DNA of 64,000 nucleotides from Nematopogon swammerdamellus (GCA_946902875.1 OX336339.1:21049349-21113348); one strand, 5' to 3'. Numbered from the stretch's first letter, positions 21,429 to 32,872 are shown. The notes: a model not told the origin generated them from the sequence alone. A program made the numbers and translations.

Positions 21429-21609
21429 CCATCTTTATGAAACTTGGACCTTTTATACATTCCCGGGAGGTAACAATTTATTTTATACGTGTAAACAATG
21501 TCAGGGATCTTCATCTTTAATTAATAGGGGTTGAGAAAACTAATTTGAAAATTTACAAGTCGAGCAATACATCGAGGAACAAAATTTTTATAAAACCGGA
21601 CTATTAAAT

Positions 21610-21740
21610 AAATTAAGGAAATAAGAAGGAAAGATCAGTAGAAAATGCTGTAATCGGGCGGGCTAGCTGTCTATTCGAATCCAACTACACGCCCGACTAC
21701 TGGATTTTCTACTGATATTTCCTCCTAATTTCCTTAATTT
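21610..21740. mobile_element. Foldback MITE, about 130 bp
   Basis: AAATTAAGGAAATAAGAAGG and ATCAGTAGAAAAT on the left are complemented on the right by ATTTTCTACTGAT and TTTCCTTAATTT. The loop holds an ATTCGAATCC B-box-like string. No clear target duplication was seen. Confidence 0.7.
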
Positions 21741-22080
21741 TTTTTATCAGTCGGTTTTTACAAATCGTTTTTTTTTAATCACCTTTTTCAAGCTACCCCA
21801 CTCGATGCGATTTGAAGAAAAGTTTGATACCCCACTCGAAAGACAATGAAAGACAGAAGAAGAAGACAATGATACCCCACTCGATGCGATTTGAAGAAAA
21901 ACTATTTTCGAAGTATTACAAGATTTGCGCCGCACGGATTTAGAATTTTCACATTTGTATAATATAGTCTATAGCACTTCCATAATTAAGACGAATCTAA
22001 CGAAACCTCATAATATGTTAAAATCCATCAAGCCGTTTGGGATACAGCGCGTGCCATAGACCTAAACATACATACACTCG

Positions 22081-22331
22081 AAAAACATTACCTTCCTTTT
22101 TGCTTCGCGCAGTCGGGTAAAAAGGTCTTTCAAAGCCTAATTTTTTTATAATGTGTAATTGTATAAAACGTTATACTTTAACATTTAATTTATGAGGAAT
22201 TAGTACAAATTGCTTTGTCCGAGGTAATTATTCCAAAACGAAATGCTTAATAAATCTAAAAGAAAAGTGCTTACGGCATCAAAACTATTTTTACCCGATT
22301 GCGCGAAGCAAAAAGGGGGTAATGTTTTTAA
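22081..22331. mobile_element. Foldback element, 250 bp
   Basis: Termini AAAAACATTACCTTCCTTTT...TGCTTCGCGCAGTCGGGTAA and the mirrored TTTACCCGATTGCGCGAAGC...AATGTTTTT form inverted repeats of about 44 bases. A solo terminus recurs at 47228-47280. Confidence 0.65.
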
Positions 22332-22909
22332 GTTAGTATCTTAAACGGCTATAGAGAAAATCGCATTCTTCTAAGCTTAGAAATGTCTCATGCGCGGGGT
22401 GATTGACCGGCAGCAATTCGGAGCACGAAGGAACCGCGCTCTCATTCGATATGCGTGCAAGAAGGATAGATAGAAAATTATTCATTGCTTCACAAATATT
22501 TCACAAGTATAACACAATGGATACAGGTACATGAGGTGCAAAGGCGGACCTATCCCTTGAAGAGATTTCCTACAGCCAACCTTTAGGTGTGTGAAATGTG
22601 TAAATAAGGAATGTAGGTAGTAGCAAAGATAAGATGTGACAATTTTTTATTTGAAAATATAAGGATTTGTGAAAGCCTGAAAAATATAAATATATTTGTA
22701 GAAGGGAATAGCTACGAAACCCTCGACATATGAACAGCGTTCGCTCCAAGCATTTTTTATTAATTTCCCAACATTAATGGCCAATAATTAATAGTTTGCG
22801 CCACCTAAATGATAACTAAACATTACACTTCCATGACATAACTTGCATCAATCATCTCTATCAATCATCACTAGGTGCAGTGCAGTTTTTCAACTTAAAC
22901 CATTAGCCT

Positions 22910-23160
22910 CTCTTTGTTACGAGCTCGGCGCGGTTCGTGTTGCGCAAGCGCGCGGGTTAAAGTATTCAAACGAGTCGGACCGGTCTCGCGGCCGAAACGT
23001 TCGTATGAATTATAGAAAATGGCCTGTCTAGGGCTTAACGCCGACCTAGATCTGGTGTGTCCGGTTGCCGTCGTCCGGCTACGCTCCGCGTGTTGTCCTG
23101 CCACCACAACCCCGGGCCGAACGACCACCCCAGCTAGCCCGAGAGCCAAGTGCAATATTC
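22910..23160. other. GC-rich unexplained block
   Basis: This stretch stands out from its AT-rich surroundings by CpG content (GCGCAAGCGCGCGG and similar). Both strands have short frames without recognisable domains. It could be a promoter-like island or the remnant of a GC-rich transposon. Confidence 0.3.
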
Positions 23161-23299
23161 CAATACCTAGGTGAACTATTTATTAGTCGTTGGAAATTTA
23201 AGACTAACGAAAAGAAATGAAATCAAACTGGATTCAGGTTAGTTGATGAAACAGAATCGTGTAAAGGTCAAATTTTAATTAAATTAAATTAATTTTAAT

Positions 23300-23577
23300 T
23301 TGCCGCAGCAAAGGCCCAAACTCAAAAACATTCAAAATACCAAGATCTTAAAAGAGATTACGAGTTTGTGGCCTTTGCTGTTGAAACCTTTGGTTCGTGG
23401 AGTACGGACGCGGTCAGCTTCTGCAAAAAACTGGGGAAGCACCTGATTGACGCGTCCGGAGACCGTCGTGCTCGAGCATATTTTAAACAAAAAATAAGCA
23501 TAGCTATTCAGAGGGGGAACGCTGCATCCGTCATGGGGATCATTCCCTTGTCCCCCATGTCGGAATACTATTATTTG
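23300..23577 (+). pseudogene. LINE-M ORF2 C-terminus
   Basis: The reading frame gives K-Y-Q-x-L-K-R-D-Y-E-F-V-A-F-A-V-E-T-F-G-S-W, then GDRRARAYFKQKISIAIQRG and NAASVMG, ending at a stop at 23580. This is a recurring lepidopteran tail after the reverse transcriptase of a non-LTR element. It is open but lacks the rest of the protein. Relatives are at 33165, 39870 and 57595. Confidence 0.75.
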
Positions 23578-23584
23578 TAAGTAA

Positions 23585-24635
23585 TTTTATTCTATTAGAT
23601 TAGTTTATTTTGTAGTTTAGTAAATATTTTATGCAATAAACAATAACAATGGAATTAAATTACTTTTAGGAATTAATATTGTGTTATTCTAAGGATATCG
23701 ATATACTAGTACGTAACCTTTGAATAAATATAGCCCCTGATTACTGGACACCATTTGCGTTCACTAGCAGAGAACCGAGCCTTTTCAAGAAGCTTTTTGT
23801 ATCACTGCTCCACGGACCACGGGATTCTTTAATATTTTTCCAAATTAAAAAAAAGGTATAAGTTAGTTTTTATCTTAATTTGTTTGACATTTAATCAATA
23901 AATTAGTAGGAAGGAACGAACCAGCATTTTCTTCTTTCGAAAAAAAAATCGATGCAATGGCGTAAATACATGCTGGCATCACGGATGTTGTAGGTGATGT
24001 AGCCAACAGTGTCAGTTTCCATAAAAAAAAAATACAATTCTATCACAAGTTTATCTTGTGTTCGAATATGTGATATATTCTCCACAATTTACGAATACCT
24101 GCAACATTGTAATCACAGTAACACGACGATGTAACAGTCGAGTAGCTGGCCCCCGGGCTCCTGGCGCCGCTATTTAGTCACTGTTCACAGTCTGTCAGGC
24201 CGGGGGCCCTTTTCGGATTTGTGTGGAGTTGCGATAATGTTGAACTTTTGTGGGTTAGGTTAATGTTTGATGTTAGAGTTTGGTCAACAACTGCGGATTG
24301 AGGAATAAGATTTTAAGCTTTATTTATAAACCGTTATTACATTTTACAATAACTTTAATTAAAATATTTTTTTAATAATTTTTTTTTTCTAGGAGATCTT
24401 GCCAAATTAATAAATGGAAATATGTTTTTATTGTACTGTTAAAAAAATCCTAAGCAAACTGTCTTTTTTAAAGATTTAATCTTGTCTACTTAAACGGTTA
24501 TAAATTTAGTAACTTTTGTAATGAAATCAAAACTATACAGCAGTATAATCAACGTACCGTTCCGCTTATAAGTACGTGTTAATGTTCATATTCAACTCAT
24601 GTATTAAATAAGTGATGATTCGAAACAGCATCAAT
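23585..24635. other. Intergenic DNA with one SINE-A tail
   Basis: A SINE-A 3' tail (CATCACGGATGTTGTAGGTG to the A-tract) lies at 23972-24030 on the plus strand. The rest, including a GGCCCCCGGGCTCCTGG block near 24149, was not identified. Confidence 0.5.
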
Positions 24636-24928
24636 CACAGAGCATCGAATACCGCGCGCGCCCCCTCCTAGAGACGCCCTAAGCGATAATATTTGAAACC
24701 CAATAACCGCACGCAGAGCTGCTAGCGCTTCGTATGTGTGTGTGTGTGTGTGTTAGTATCGCCACTACACACAAAGAGGAGCAAGTTAGGCACACGCACA
24801 AAACAAATGCACACGCACAACACACATATGTAAGTCATAGGCCACGCCCACAGGCTTCAACGGCGTTGTAGGGAAATCGCGCTCAGGGCGCCTCTAGGAG
24901 AGGCGCGCGCGGTATTCGATGCTCTGTG
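24636..24928. mobile_element. hAT-like MITE with 8-bp target duplication
   Basis: Termini CACAGAGCATCGAATACCGC (24636) and GCGGTATTCGATGCTCTGTG (ending 24928) are perfect inverted repeats of about 26 bases. GCATCAAT (24628-24635) and GTATCAAT (24929-24936) flank it, an 8-bp duplication with one change. The interior has (TG)n and CA-rich tracts and no transposase. Confidence 0.85.
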
Positions 24929-24956
24929 GTATCAATATAAGGTAATCTCGACTATG

Positions 24957-25442
24957 TTTTTTTTTTTTTTTTTTTTTATGGAACCTGACACGGTTGGCTA
25001 CATCACCTACAACATCCGTGATGTCAGCCCATAACACAGGGTGAACTAGGTGCCATGTCAGTGCTTCCCTTCATTTCATGTCGGCTACACTAAACTGGAC
25101 GGAAAACACGAACTATTTACATAGCCGTTTCGACCGACGTTTCGTTCAGTGCGGTGGTACCAACCCGGCCGGGATAAACCCTACCACCTAGTAAGGTAAG
25201 AAGGGAAGGGACCTACAGTTTAACGTGGAATCCGAACCACGGTCAGCCTCCAACGGTCAAGCGGTCACCCATCCAAACACTGACCGCGCTCAGCGTTGCT
25301 TAATAACAGTTGACTAACCAACCGCGCCACTGAGCTACCGAGGCTGACGAATTTTCTTATCCCTTAGTCGACTTTTACGACATGCGACGGGGAGAGATGC
25401 AGTGGGGCTATTCTTTTTAAGTACCGACCCCACACGGTACAA
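24957..25442 (-). mobile_element. Composite module C / SINE-A, long-head full-length
   Basis: On the minus strand all parts are present in order: module C start (with the CCCCGTCGCATGTCGTAAAA variant), GTCAGCCTCGGTAGCTCAGT, TTAAGCAACGCTGAGCGCGG, GTTTGGATGGGTGACCGC, GGTTCGGATTCC, core, tail and A-tract. It is the best reference copy in the window. Confidence 0.9.
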
Positions 25443-26455
25443 TGTATTTTCATACGAATTTTTGGCTTTTTCAGTAGAAATTTATCGGTCCCTGCAGTAT
25501 TCTAAAAACATCTACTGCATGTTTTAGGCTCAAAATTCAACATTATTTCAGGCGGCCTTTGTTCGGAGAGATAGGTACCTCAAAACAGAGGGTCATCATT
25601 TCGATACAGCGTGTGGATGTGGCGAGTGCCCTCGGTGACACTCCGCTCTTCATTTTCCAGTCAACATTTTAGTTCATGGTGTACTTTATTCCAATAAAAT
25701 ACTTAAAAATAATTAAATCTAGATCTAAAAATAACTAAATTAACTATAAAAAGAAATCTAACTATAAATAAAAAAAATCGTCCATATAAACCATTAGCAT
25801 GGTTCGTATGACTGAAGCGGCGTTTAGTTAATGTTTTTTATATAGATATAAGTTTTTTATTTTCTACAATCAATGTCTATGTTTTAAATAAATTGTTTCC
25901 ACCGCCATAGTTTAAGACCCAGAATAATAAAAACTAGCCCCAAATACATTACATCACATAACCGAGTTGACATAAACCGCAAAAGTTGAGTGGCCTCGGA
26001 TTAGCTACGAAATCGCAGCACGCACCAAAAGACTTCAACGCTTCGCGCCGCGCACTCGAGAAAACTCGCGCGTGCAGATACTAAATGAGTGAGTAATTAG
26101 CAAAAATATAGAATATTTTGACCACAGAGCATCTACTAGCAGCGCTCTGTGGTTAGGACATACTGCGTAAGTTCGCCCTGCAATAATCGCGATTTTTTTT
26201 GGCTGACGATTTCTTAAATGGTAAGTAAATTCAATTCATCCTATTACATGCTTTAAGTGAGCTAAACTTGTGTACATACATACAATTTGGATGAAATTTT
26301 GTATTTAGATAATTTTTTTTTAGTATATGTAAATAGGTGTAGACGCCGAGCGAAGCTCGGTCGCCCAGGTACTGGTAGACTAAACGTGTTACCGAATGTG
26401 TCGAGTAACTAATTTAGTAACTTATAAAGCGCAACATTTGAAAGTACCCGCTAGC
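25443..26455. other. AT-rich DNA with a short palindrome
   Basis: ACCACAGAGC and GCTCTGTGGT form a 33-base palindrome at 26121-26154 whose arms resemble the termini of the hAT-like MITE at 24636, perhaps a collapsed relative. Nothing else was recognised. Confidence 0.45.
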
Positions 26456-26762
26456 GAGCTAGATACCAGCTTGTACTTATGGACTCGATCCAGCGTCGAG
26501 ACGTGCGACTAGTTGGTGACCCCGAGGTGTCCCGCGATTGTCCTAAGTTTTTTCAATCGCTTATTCCATGGGGAGTGCTCGGAGGAACTGTTTGACGAGA
26601 TCCTGCCGTCCCCTTTCCACATACGCACAACGTGCGCTGGGCATCCCTACACGTTGGACTTACCGGGGATGCGTACCAATCGGTTCTGCATATCCTCCCT
26701 CCACAAAACTGGTAAACTCATGGAATGCTCTCCCTGCCCACATATTTACCCCCAAGTAGGTA
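26456..26762 (+). pseudogene. LINE-E ORF2 C-terminal region
   Basis: Readable motifs in order are L-D-S-I-Q-R-R-D-V-R-L-V-G-D, F-H-G-E-C-S-E-E-L-F-D-E-I, R-T-N-R-F-C and T-G-K-L-M-E-C-S-P-C-P-H-I-Y-P. They match the region after the RT domain of CR1/Jockey-like lepidopteran LINEs. Frameshifts break the ORF. Confidence 0.75.
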
Positions 26763-27463
26763 TATGTTTTTATGTCATAAAACTACAATTTAACGATTTT
26801 CTTCCTTTACTTGTGCTGTAAGACCTTGCTTCTTGCCAAATCTCATGATTCTAGGTCAAAGAAAAGTACCCTATATTATAGGTTTAATGAGTGAGTTTGG
26901 GAGTATCAAAATATTATGTGACATAAATGGCCACGTGACTTTTTTAGTCGTTTTTTTAGAAGTTTGAATTTTTTACACCTCCAAGGGACAGTAGACCTTA
27001 GTATTTCATATCAATTTCAACTTGATACCTCTACCCGTCCCATAACAAAGTAATGCTATAAGGGTTTCATTTTTTTCCTTTTGAGTTACGGAACCCTATA
27101 TAGCGCACAATTTCAAGTTCGAAGATTGAGCAGTTGGTCAGATTGTGTAGTTAGCGCTTGAAATGTTTGCTAGCTAACTGCTAGATCGTTTCCTCAAGCT
27201 AGGTTAACCGAAGTCACGCTAACTCCGAGTTACGTTAAGGCGTTCGAGAAGAGGCCGTTGTACAGATAAGTGCCTCGATCGATCGCAGATACGCTGAAGG
27301 GTTTGCGCACGACGAAGTTCGAGCTATTTTAGTCGCGTGAAACTTAGTACCTACTTTGAGAAATTGTACTATTATGCGTTATTATGGTTATCTCCTCCAT
27401 ACGAGTAGGTTCGTCCATTTGGCAGTCTGATCATCAGCTCAATTATTTAATCTAACATAATAC
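26763..27463. other. Unassigned intergenic DNA
   Basis: No gene recognised. A GAACCCTATATAGCGCACAA string near 27092 is a repeat K end fragment. Confidence 0.35.
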
Positions 27464-27808
27464 AAAAACCGGCCAAGTGCGAGTCGAACTCGCGCACCGT
27501 TTAGAACGTCGCGCGTGTTTTATGAAATGCTTCATATTAGTTGAAATTCATGATTAGTTAAATGCTTCATACTGTTTTCGGTAGATGGCGCGCACACTTT
27601 TTTTTACTTTTTCTTATTTTTATTATTTGTTGTTATATCGGCCATAATAACACAATATATTCTGTGAAAATTTCAACGGGCTACCTATTACGGTTCAAGA
27701 GATAAAGCCCTCGGACAGACAGACGGACAGGCAGACAGACATACAGACAGACATACAGACGGCGTAGGCTTAGTAATAGGGTCCCTTACGTATACGGAAC
27801 CCTAAAAA
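27464..27808 (+). repeat. Repeat K copy, near complete
   Basis: Runs from AAAAACCGGCCAAGTGCGAG through TTCGGTAGATGGCGCGCAC, TTATTTGTTGTTATATCGGC, a (CAGA)n block and GGCGTAGGCTTAGTAATAGG to GGAACCCTAAAAA. Confidence 0.8.
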
Positions 27809-28094
27809 CATAATTTGAGCTTGGTTAATCCCCAATAATGGCCAAGTTACAGTATGATGGGATGGTATGTATGTATGTACTTACACATATAATATACATA
27901 TGTACTTACACATAGTACATGTATAATAAAACCTCTTTCAATGTCCTAGTATCTTGGTCCTTTTATTTGTTATTCAAATGATACCAAACTTTAATTGTTA
28001 GGACGTAAGTGCCAAAGCACTTTGCGCCTTTAGATTCTGAACCCTTTGTTTGATTTTGTATAATTGTATGATGTTTATTGAGCATTCATTATTA

Positions 28095-28300
28095 TAGTCG
28101 TAGTCAACTACTACCGCCGAGCCACCCATAAGGTGTCTAACGACGCCCATGGACAATCGGTCGTATGGTATGCAGGGGTTGCAAATGGCCATGTTGGAAT
28201 TACAGGTGCCGATTCAAGCCCTCTTGAAGGACCCGAGACTGTACTTGGAGGGGATTATATGGGCAGGGAGAGCGCCCCAGATTTTACCGGCTCTGTAGTG
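28095..28300 (-). pseudogene. LINE-E 3' end
   Basis: On the minus strand: L-P-A-H-I-I-P-S-K-Y-S-L-G-S-F-K-R, then GACCGATTGTCCATGGGCGT and CGTTAGACACCTTATGGG. It is truncated at both ends. Confidence 0.7.
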
Positions 28301-28689
28301 GAAAGATCAAAGACAAGCATATACCGTATCTATACATAGTCTCATAGCTTATATCTCCTTATAAGTGTATATTTGTGGGGTTTTAATGAGGTATTTTAAT
28401 TGAATATTCCGAGATTGAGATATGCAATATCTTCGTTATTAAGGTCATTTAAAGGAAGGAAATTACGAAATGCCATTTGGTTGACAAGTTGCTTCGTTAC
28501 TTTTATTCATTAAACTAGAATTTAAAAACAGCTTACGTATCTCTAGTAAAACATTATGTAACTTAACCTAAAAATTAGGTACCTACTACCAAGTGTAAGA
28601 ATGTGACTCACTGGAAAGAAACTGTTTTGGGTGAGTAATATGAGAATATTTTGTAAAATGCGATTCCTACCAATGGAGTCAATCAGTCA

Positions 28690-28960
28690 GTCTGTCAGTA
28701 AGTCTGTCAGTCAGCGTGTACTGCTGGAGATACCCCTCCCAAATTTCTCGGCCTTCAGCGGTACGAAGCACTGTTTTCCGCCGACTTACTCGATGTCGTC
28801 GTCCCACCTGGCGGGTGGTCTTACCACGCTCCGTTTTACTGTCCACGGGCCACCAGTGGAGGACACGGTGACTCCAACGTCGTCGTGCTTTTGGCTGACG
28901 TGCCCAGCCCACTGCCACTTGATCTTAGATAACCGGTGTCCAATATTGATACTTTGATAC
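28690..28960 (-). pseudogene. LINE-R ORF2 C-terminus
   Basis: In mixed minus-strand frames the tail reads W-A-G-H-V-S-x-K, then V-S-S-T-G-G-P-W-T-V-K-R-S and R-P-P-A-R-W-D-D-D-I, the usual ending of RTE-like endonuclease/reverse transcriptases in insects. A (CAGT)-rich microsatellite borders it at 28680-28715. Confidence 0.7.
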
Positions 28961-29009
28961 TTCCTAATGAAGTGTCTTGAATACCGTATTATTAGATAAG
29001 TTGATATAA

Positions 29010-29303
29010 GGAGGCTGACTGTGGTTCGTATTCCACGTAAAACTGTAGGTCCATTCCCTTTATACCTTGGTGGTAGGATTTAGCCCGCCCGGTTTGACAC
29101 CACCATGAAAGGTCGGTTGAAACGATTAAATAGTTTGTATTTTCCGCCCAGTTGTATTGTAAATAGTTTGTATTGTCCGCCAGTGTAGCCGGCACGACCG
29201 GAGGGAAGCACTGACATGGCATCTAGTTCACCAGGGTCTTATGGGCTGACATCACGGTTGTAGTAGGTGATGTAGCCGGCCGTGTCAGTTTCCATAATAA
29301 AAA
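29010..29303 (+). repeat. SINE-A, head truncated
   Basis: Begins at GGAGGCTGACTGTGGTTCG (end of head plus B box), then core and tail to the A-tract. It has an internal duplication of AAATAGTTTGTATT. Confidence 0.8.
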
Positions 29304-30500
29304 GTTACACGATATAGATAATAGTTTGTTTATTGTATAATTTCATCCATAGGTAGGTAACCTACGCTTGGACATGTCGAAAATTCCACCAGTTCTAAAT
29401 TAAATGCGATGAAGAACTGACAAACAAACTTCGCAAGTCACAATGTTTTGTTAGTACCTTATAAGTATTATATTATAGTAACTTACAAATAATTAACCCA
29501 TACTACCGCTCACAAGAATTTTAATAATAGAATACGTACCTAGTTTAACTCGTGAACGTAATAATGGCAGAGAGTAACAACAAATTATTATGGGATCTAA
29601 AACCACTCAAAGGTTCTTACCCTCGCTTATACAGCACAAGTATACAGAGACGCCACCGTGCCTATCGACCTATAGCTATTAAAGTATAGTTTTACTCAGT
29701 AGGCAAGTACGCAATTGTTTCAATACAGCACGATCTCGCGGCCATACTAAGCGCTTACAACATTTAGCTAGGCGGAAAATGCCCAACGCCATTCGAAGGG
29801 AAAAGCCAACCCTATTATCGTGGGTGAGGGTTCATATTGCTTTGTGTGCAGCTTCTAAGGGCAATTTGAGAACAGTGGCCGTGAGATTGCGAACAATTTT
29901 ATCGTTTTCTGGGAAGTATTGATAAAATTGATCCTCGCCTTGCCGGGCGGGAGATAAAAGCTTTCCGTATCAGGAAGGCGTTTGCCTATAGGGGAAAATA
30001 AATAATTTTATTAATAAAACATGAACAAGGTAGAATTTATTTATACTTATTTGGAAAGGAAGGAAGACAATACAATCTAAATTGTAGACTCGAATACTTG
30101 TTTTTAAATGACAAAAGAAACAAAAAAACGTTTACGAGATAGATAATGATCTGGAAATTATGAAAATCGAGTCAGAATTATTTATAGCTAAACATAAAAT
30201 ATTTCCCAATTTGCTACTTTATTATTTACTTTGAAAAACTAGTTACTACTTATTATAAGTGTACTTACACTTTATTCAAGAAAATATGCAAAAATAATAC
30301 TAACTAAATAACTAACGAATTAAAACCAACCTAACAAAAGAACATAAACGATACTCCTTATAAAGATGCCATTTCCTTCTAGCTTCGCCGTAGTTTTGTA
30401 AAAATCAACATCAACGCTCAATAAACAGGTTAAGTTTGCATACAACCAAAAATACCAAAAGTAGATACCAAAAGTAAATACTCACTAGAGCATTTCCCGC
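29304..30500. other. AT-rich DNA upstream of the promoter
   Basis: No repeat family or gene recognised. The section 29780-30000 is more balanced in composition but has no supported reading frame. Confidence 0.4.
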
Positions 30501-30540
30501 CCAGCGCAAAGCTCGCGCAAGCTCCGACAGTTCTTATCAT

Positions 30541-30739
30541 TTACGTAAACACTCCCAGTCTCCACGCGCAGACTCCGCCCATCCCGCCAAAACTCAGTCC
30601 GTCACCAGTGCACTGAACTTTGAACACAGCACCGTTTTCCCTATAAACACTACTTTATAATTCAGTAATAAAAGTCCCTTGGATTCTCTTCAGTAAAAAG
30701 TTCGCTCAGTTCGTTGTTTGAATTTCGAACGGGGGGACA
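30541..30739 (+). promoter_or_regulatory. TATA-less Inr/DPE core promoter with upstream boxes
   Basis: TCAGTT at 30706-30711 matches the arthropod initiator. Taking its A (30708) as +1, GGACA lies exactly at +28 to +32 and fits the DPE consensus RGWYV. No TATA box lies about 30 bases upstream. Upstream are TTACGTAA (30541-30548), a perfect PAR-bZIP/D-box-type site, CTCCGCCC (30573-30580) and CCCGCCAAAA (30583-30592), an E2F-like site. The site calls are pattern matches. Confidence 0.55.
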
Positions 30740-30923
30740 AGATGGCGGATCTATACGCGTGCGTCCGCCAAGTCAGTCCGCCCGTGGCGTACTAGCGGCC
30801 TGGCTAGCGGATAGGCTGTGCGGCGACCGAGCCACCTCGCCCCTCCGCCGCGCCGCGCCGCCCGCTGCCGCGCCCGACGCGCGGCTAGTCTACCGCCACC
30901 TACCGCTTGACCGGAGTCAAAAG
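30708..30923 (+). other. Candidate non-coding first exon of a host gene
   Basis: The GC- and CpG-rich stretch after the predicted start site is unlike its surroundings. The first ATG (30742, context CAAGATGG) opens an 18-codon frame that stops at 30795, so it is at most an upstream ORF. The exon could end at AAAAG|GTATAG (GT at 30924-30925). The gene it would belong to is not identified. Confidence 0.4.
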
Positions 30924-31099
30924 GTATAGCATGGACGCGGGCTAACGATACTGAATACGTATACATACATCTGTACATACGTACGAGTGTGGAGTAAGGT
31001 AGTTCACGAACAGATTCTTGGTATCGAGGTGAAAAATAGTTACCTAGAAAAATGTGAATCACAATAAAAGTCTGAAATTCAAGTTTTGTTTTACAGTCT

Positions 31100-31693
31100 G
31101 TGAACACTTTCCATTTGGTTACGTAACGGTAAGTACCTAGTAGTTACATTAGTGGTGAAATTATTTTCATTTCATTTTTCTATTTACTTTTTTATTACAT
31201 TTTCTTGCACTTAAAATGTACTTATATATAGTGCAGTTATATATACTTTAAAGTAGGTAACTTAAAAATTATGATGTGATAACAAATTTTTCAATTGATT
31301 CCTAACATTTTTCATTATCGACAATATTATGAAAAATATATTATTTAAATAGCCTATTATTTAAAAATCAATTATATTTTCTATCAAAACTATATCCACC
31401 TCTATATCCTAATTGGAACGAAACACGAAAGTCATTTTACATTCCCCTTGTTCGCGTCAAACTTGTTTGTAACTAATGTTTATTTTCCCTTTGGTCGATT
31501 AAAATTTTAAACTGTTCCTCATCCTGTATTCACACCATAGCATTGGTATGTACAAGACGTGGTGTAGTGTGGGTACTGAGCTGATCCGAACCGACCTACG
31601 AGAAGTTACGATACAGGTAAATAATGTCAAAGATATAGACGAGGTATTAACTCGTATAGCAAATGAAGAGTCAGTAATGGTGTGCATAAAGCG
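31100..31693. other. Unassigned DNA downstream of the candidate exon
   Basis: Probable intron or intergenic DNA. No exon or repeat recognised. Confidence 0.35.
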
Positions 31694-31940
31694 TTTTTTT
31701 TTTATGTAATCCGGTATGGGTGGCTGAGTCGGAGGGACCAAAGCGCATGCTCCGACCAGCCAATATCACCTCCGAGAAGGTAGGTGCCATACCGGAGACT
31801 TCCCTGGATTGCTGGCTATACTGAACTAGAGGAGAACACAACAGAGGCTGCTATGCGGCCATCTTACATCCAGTACGGTGGTACCAACCCAGTCGGCTAC
31901 AATTTGAGCCTACCACCTAGTAAGGGGCAAGGTAAACAAA
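31694..31940 (-). repeat. SINE-B, head truncated
   Basis: In sense orientation it has the core GCCCCTTACTAGGTGGTAGG and GGTTGGTACCACCG, then GATGTAAGATGGCCGCATAG, CAGTATAGCCAGCAATCC and a tail GACTCAGCCACCCATACCGG ending in TTACAT plus an A-tract. The core is shared with SINE-A and the tail is different. Confidence 0.75.
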
Positions 31941-32083
31941 TAAACCGGTTGCACAAAGACGTACCGTGACCGTGGATCTTCCTTCAGGCATTGACCGAGT
32001 CATTTGGAGTAACCAACCCAGATAGTTTTTTTAATGCAATGTAATAATGTTTTTTATTATTTTTATAATATACTATTATTATT

Positions 32084-32366
32084 TACACCACACACCATAT
32101 TCCGACAAACGGGGAAAGCACAGTAATCGGTGTTGTGCTACAAGTATTCTGGTAAATTACAGCACAACACCGACCACCACGTTTAGCAGAGTATTCGGAC
32201 AAGATAACTCTGATCAAGCAGCAAGTAAGGCATGATGTTGAGTCAATTCCTGCTGCATGAAGGTGAGAGGTGGCTATCCTGTCGCCCTTATGCGTGGCAT
32301 CTTGTCCTTATCCCTTAGTCGCCTTTTACGACATGCACGGGGAGAGATGCAGTGGGGCTATTCTTA
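32084..32366 (-). repeat. Module C copy, near full length
   Basis: Carries the C 3' hairpin (CGGTGTTGTGC...GCACAACACCG), CACCACGTTTAGCAGAGTAT and the 5' block TAGTCGCCTTTTACGACATG, but stops at GGGGCTATTCTTA, a few bases short of the 5' end. Confidence 0.8.
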
Positions 32367-32872
32367 ATATACTACTTGAATATAAATAAATATACTTGGA
32401 GACGAGTAAATTGTATGCAATGTGTTATAAATAATATCAGGTCTGTACTTTTGAACTCCTTTGATAAAAGTAAACAGTTGTCTAACTTCAGCTTGCCACG
32501 CCATTTCATCTACGATCTACGTAAACCACGGGATCTTCATACGTCTAGTGAAAGCAGTTTGACAATTTCACCTGAGCTATCTGTATAGTCAGTCACTTGC
32601 AATACGATATCCATGCATACCCATGCATGGAGATGGCTCGAACACGATCCAGTAGCATATAATATGTGAACCGTGAAACAAACTCCCTCGACACGTGCCC
32701 TAAAAATGTAAACATTTTATTATCTGGTTCTAACTGAGCAGATAAAGAGCGATGAAACTGAATTGTTTGCCTTTCCGCAGAGCTGAAAAGATCGCAGAAG
32801 TGTTGTATTGCACTGAAAAAAGGTTGACTTATTGCAGAATGCATACCTATTCTGCCATAAGTCAGCATTTTT

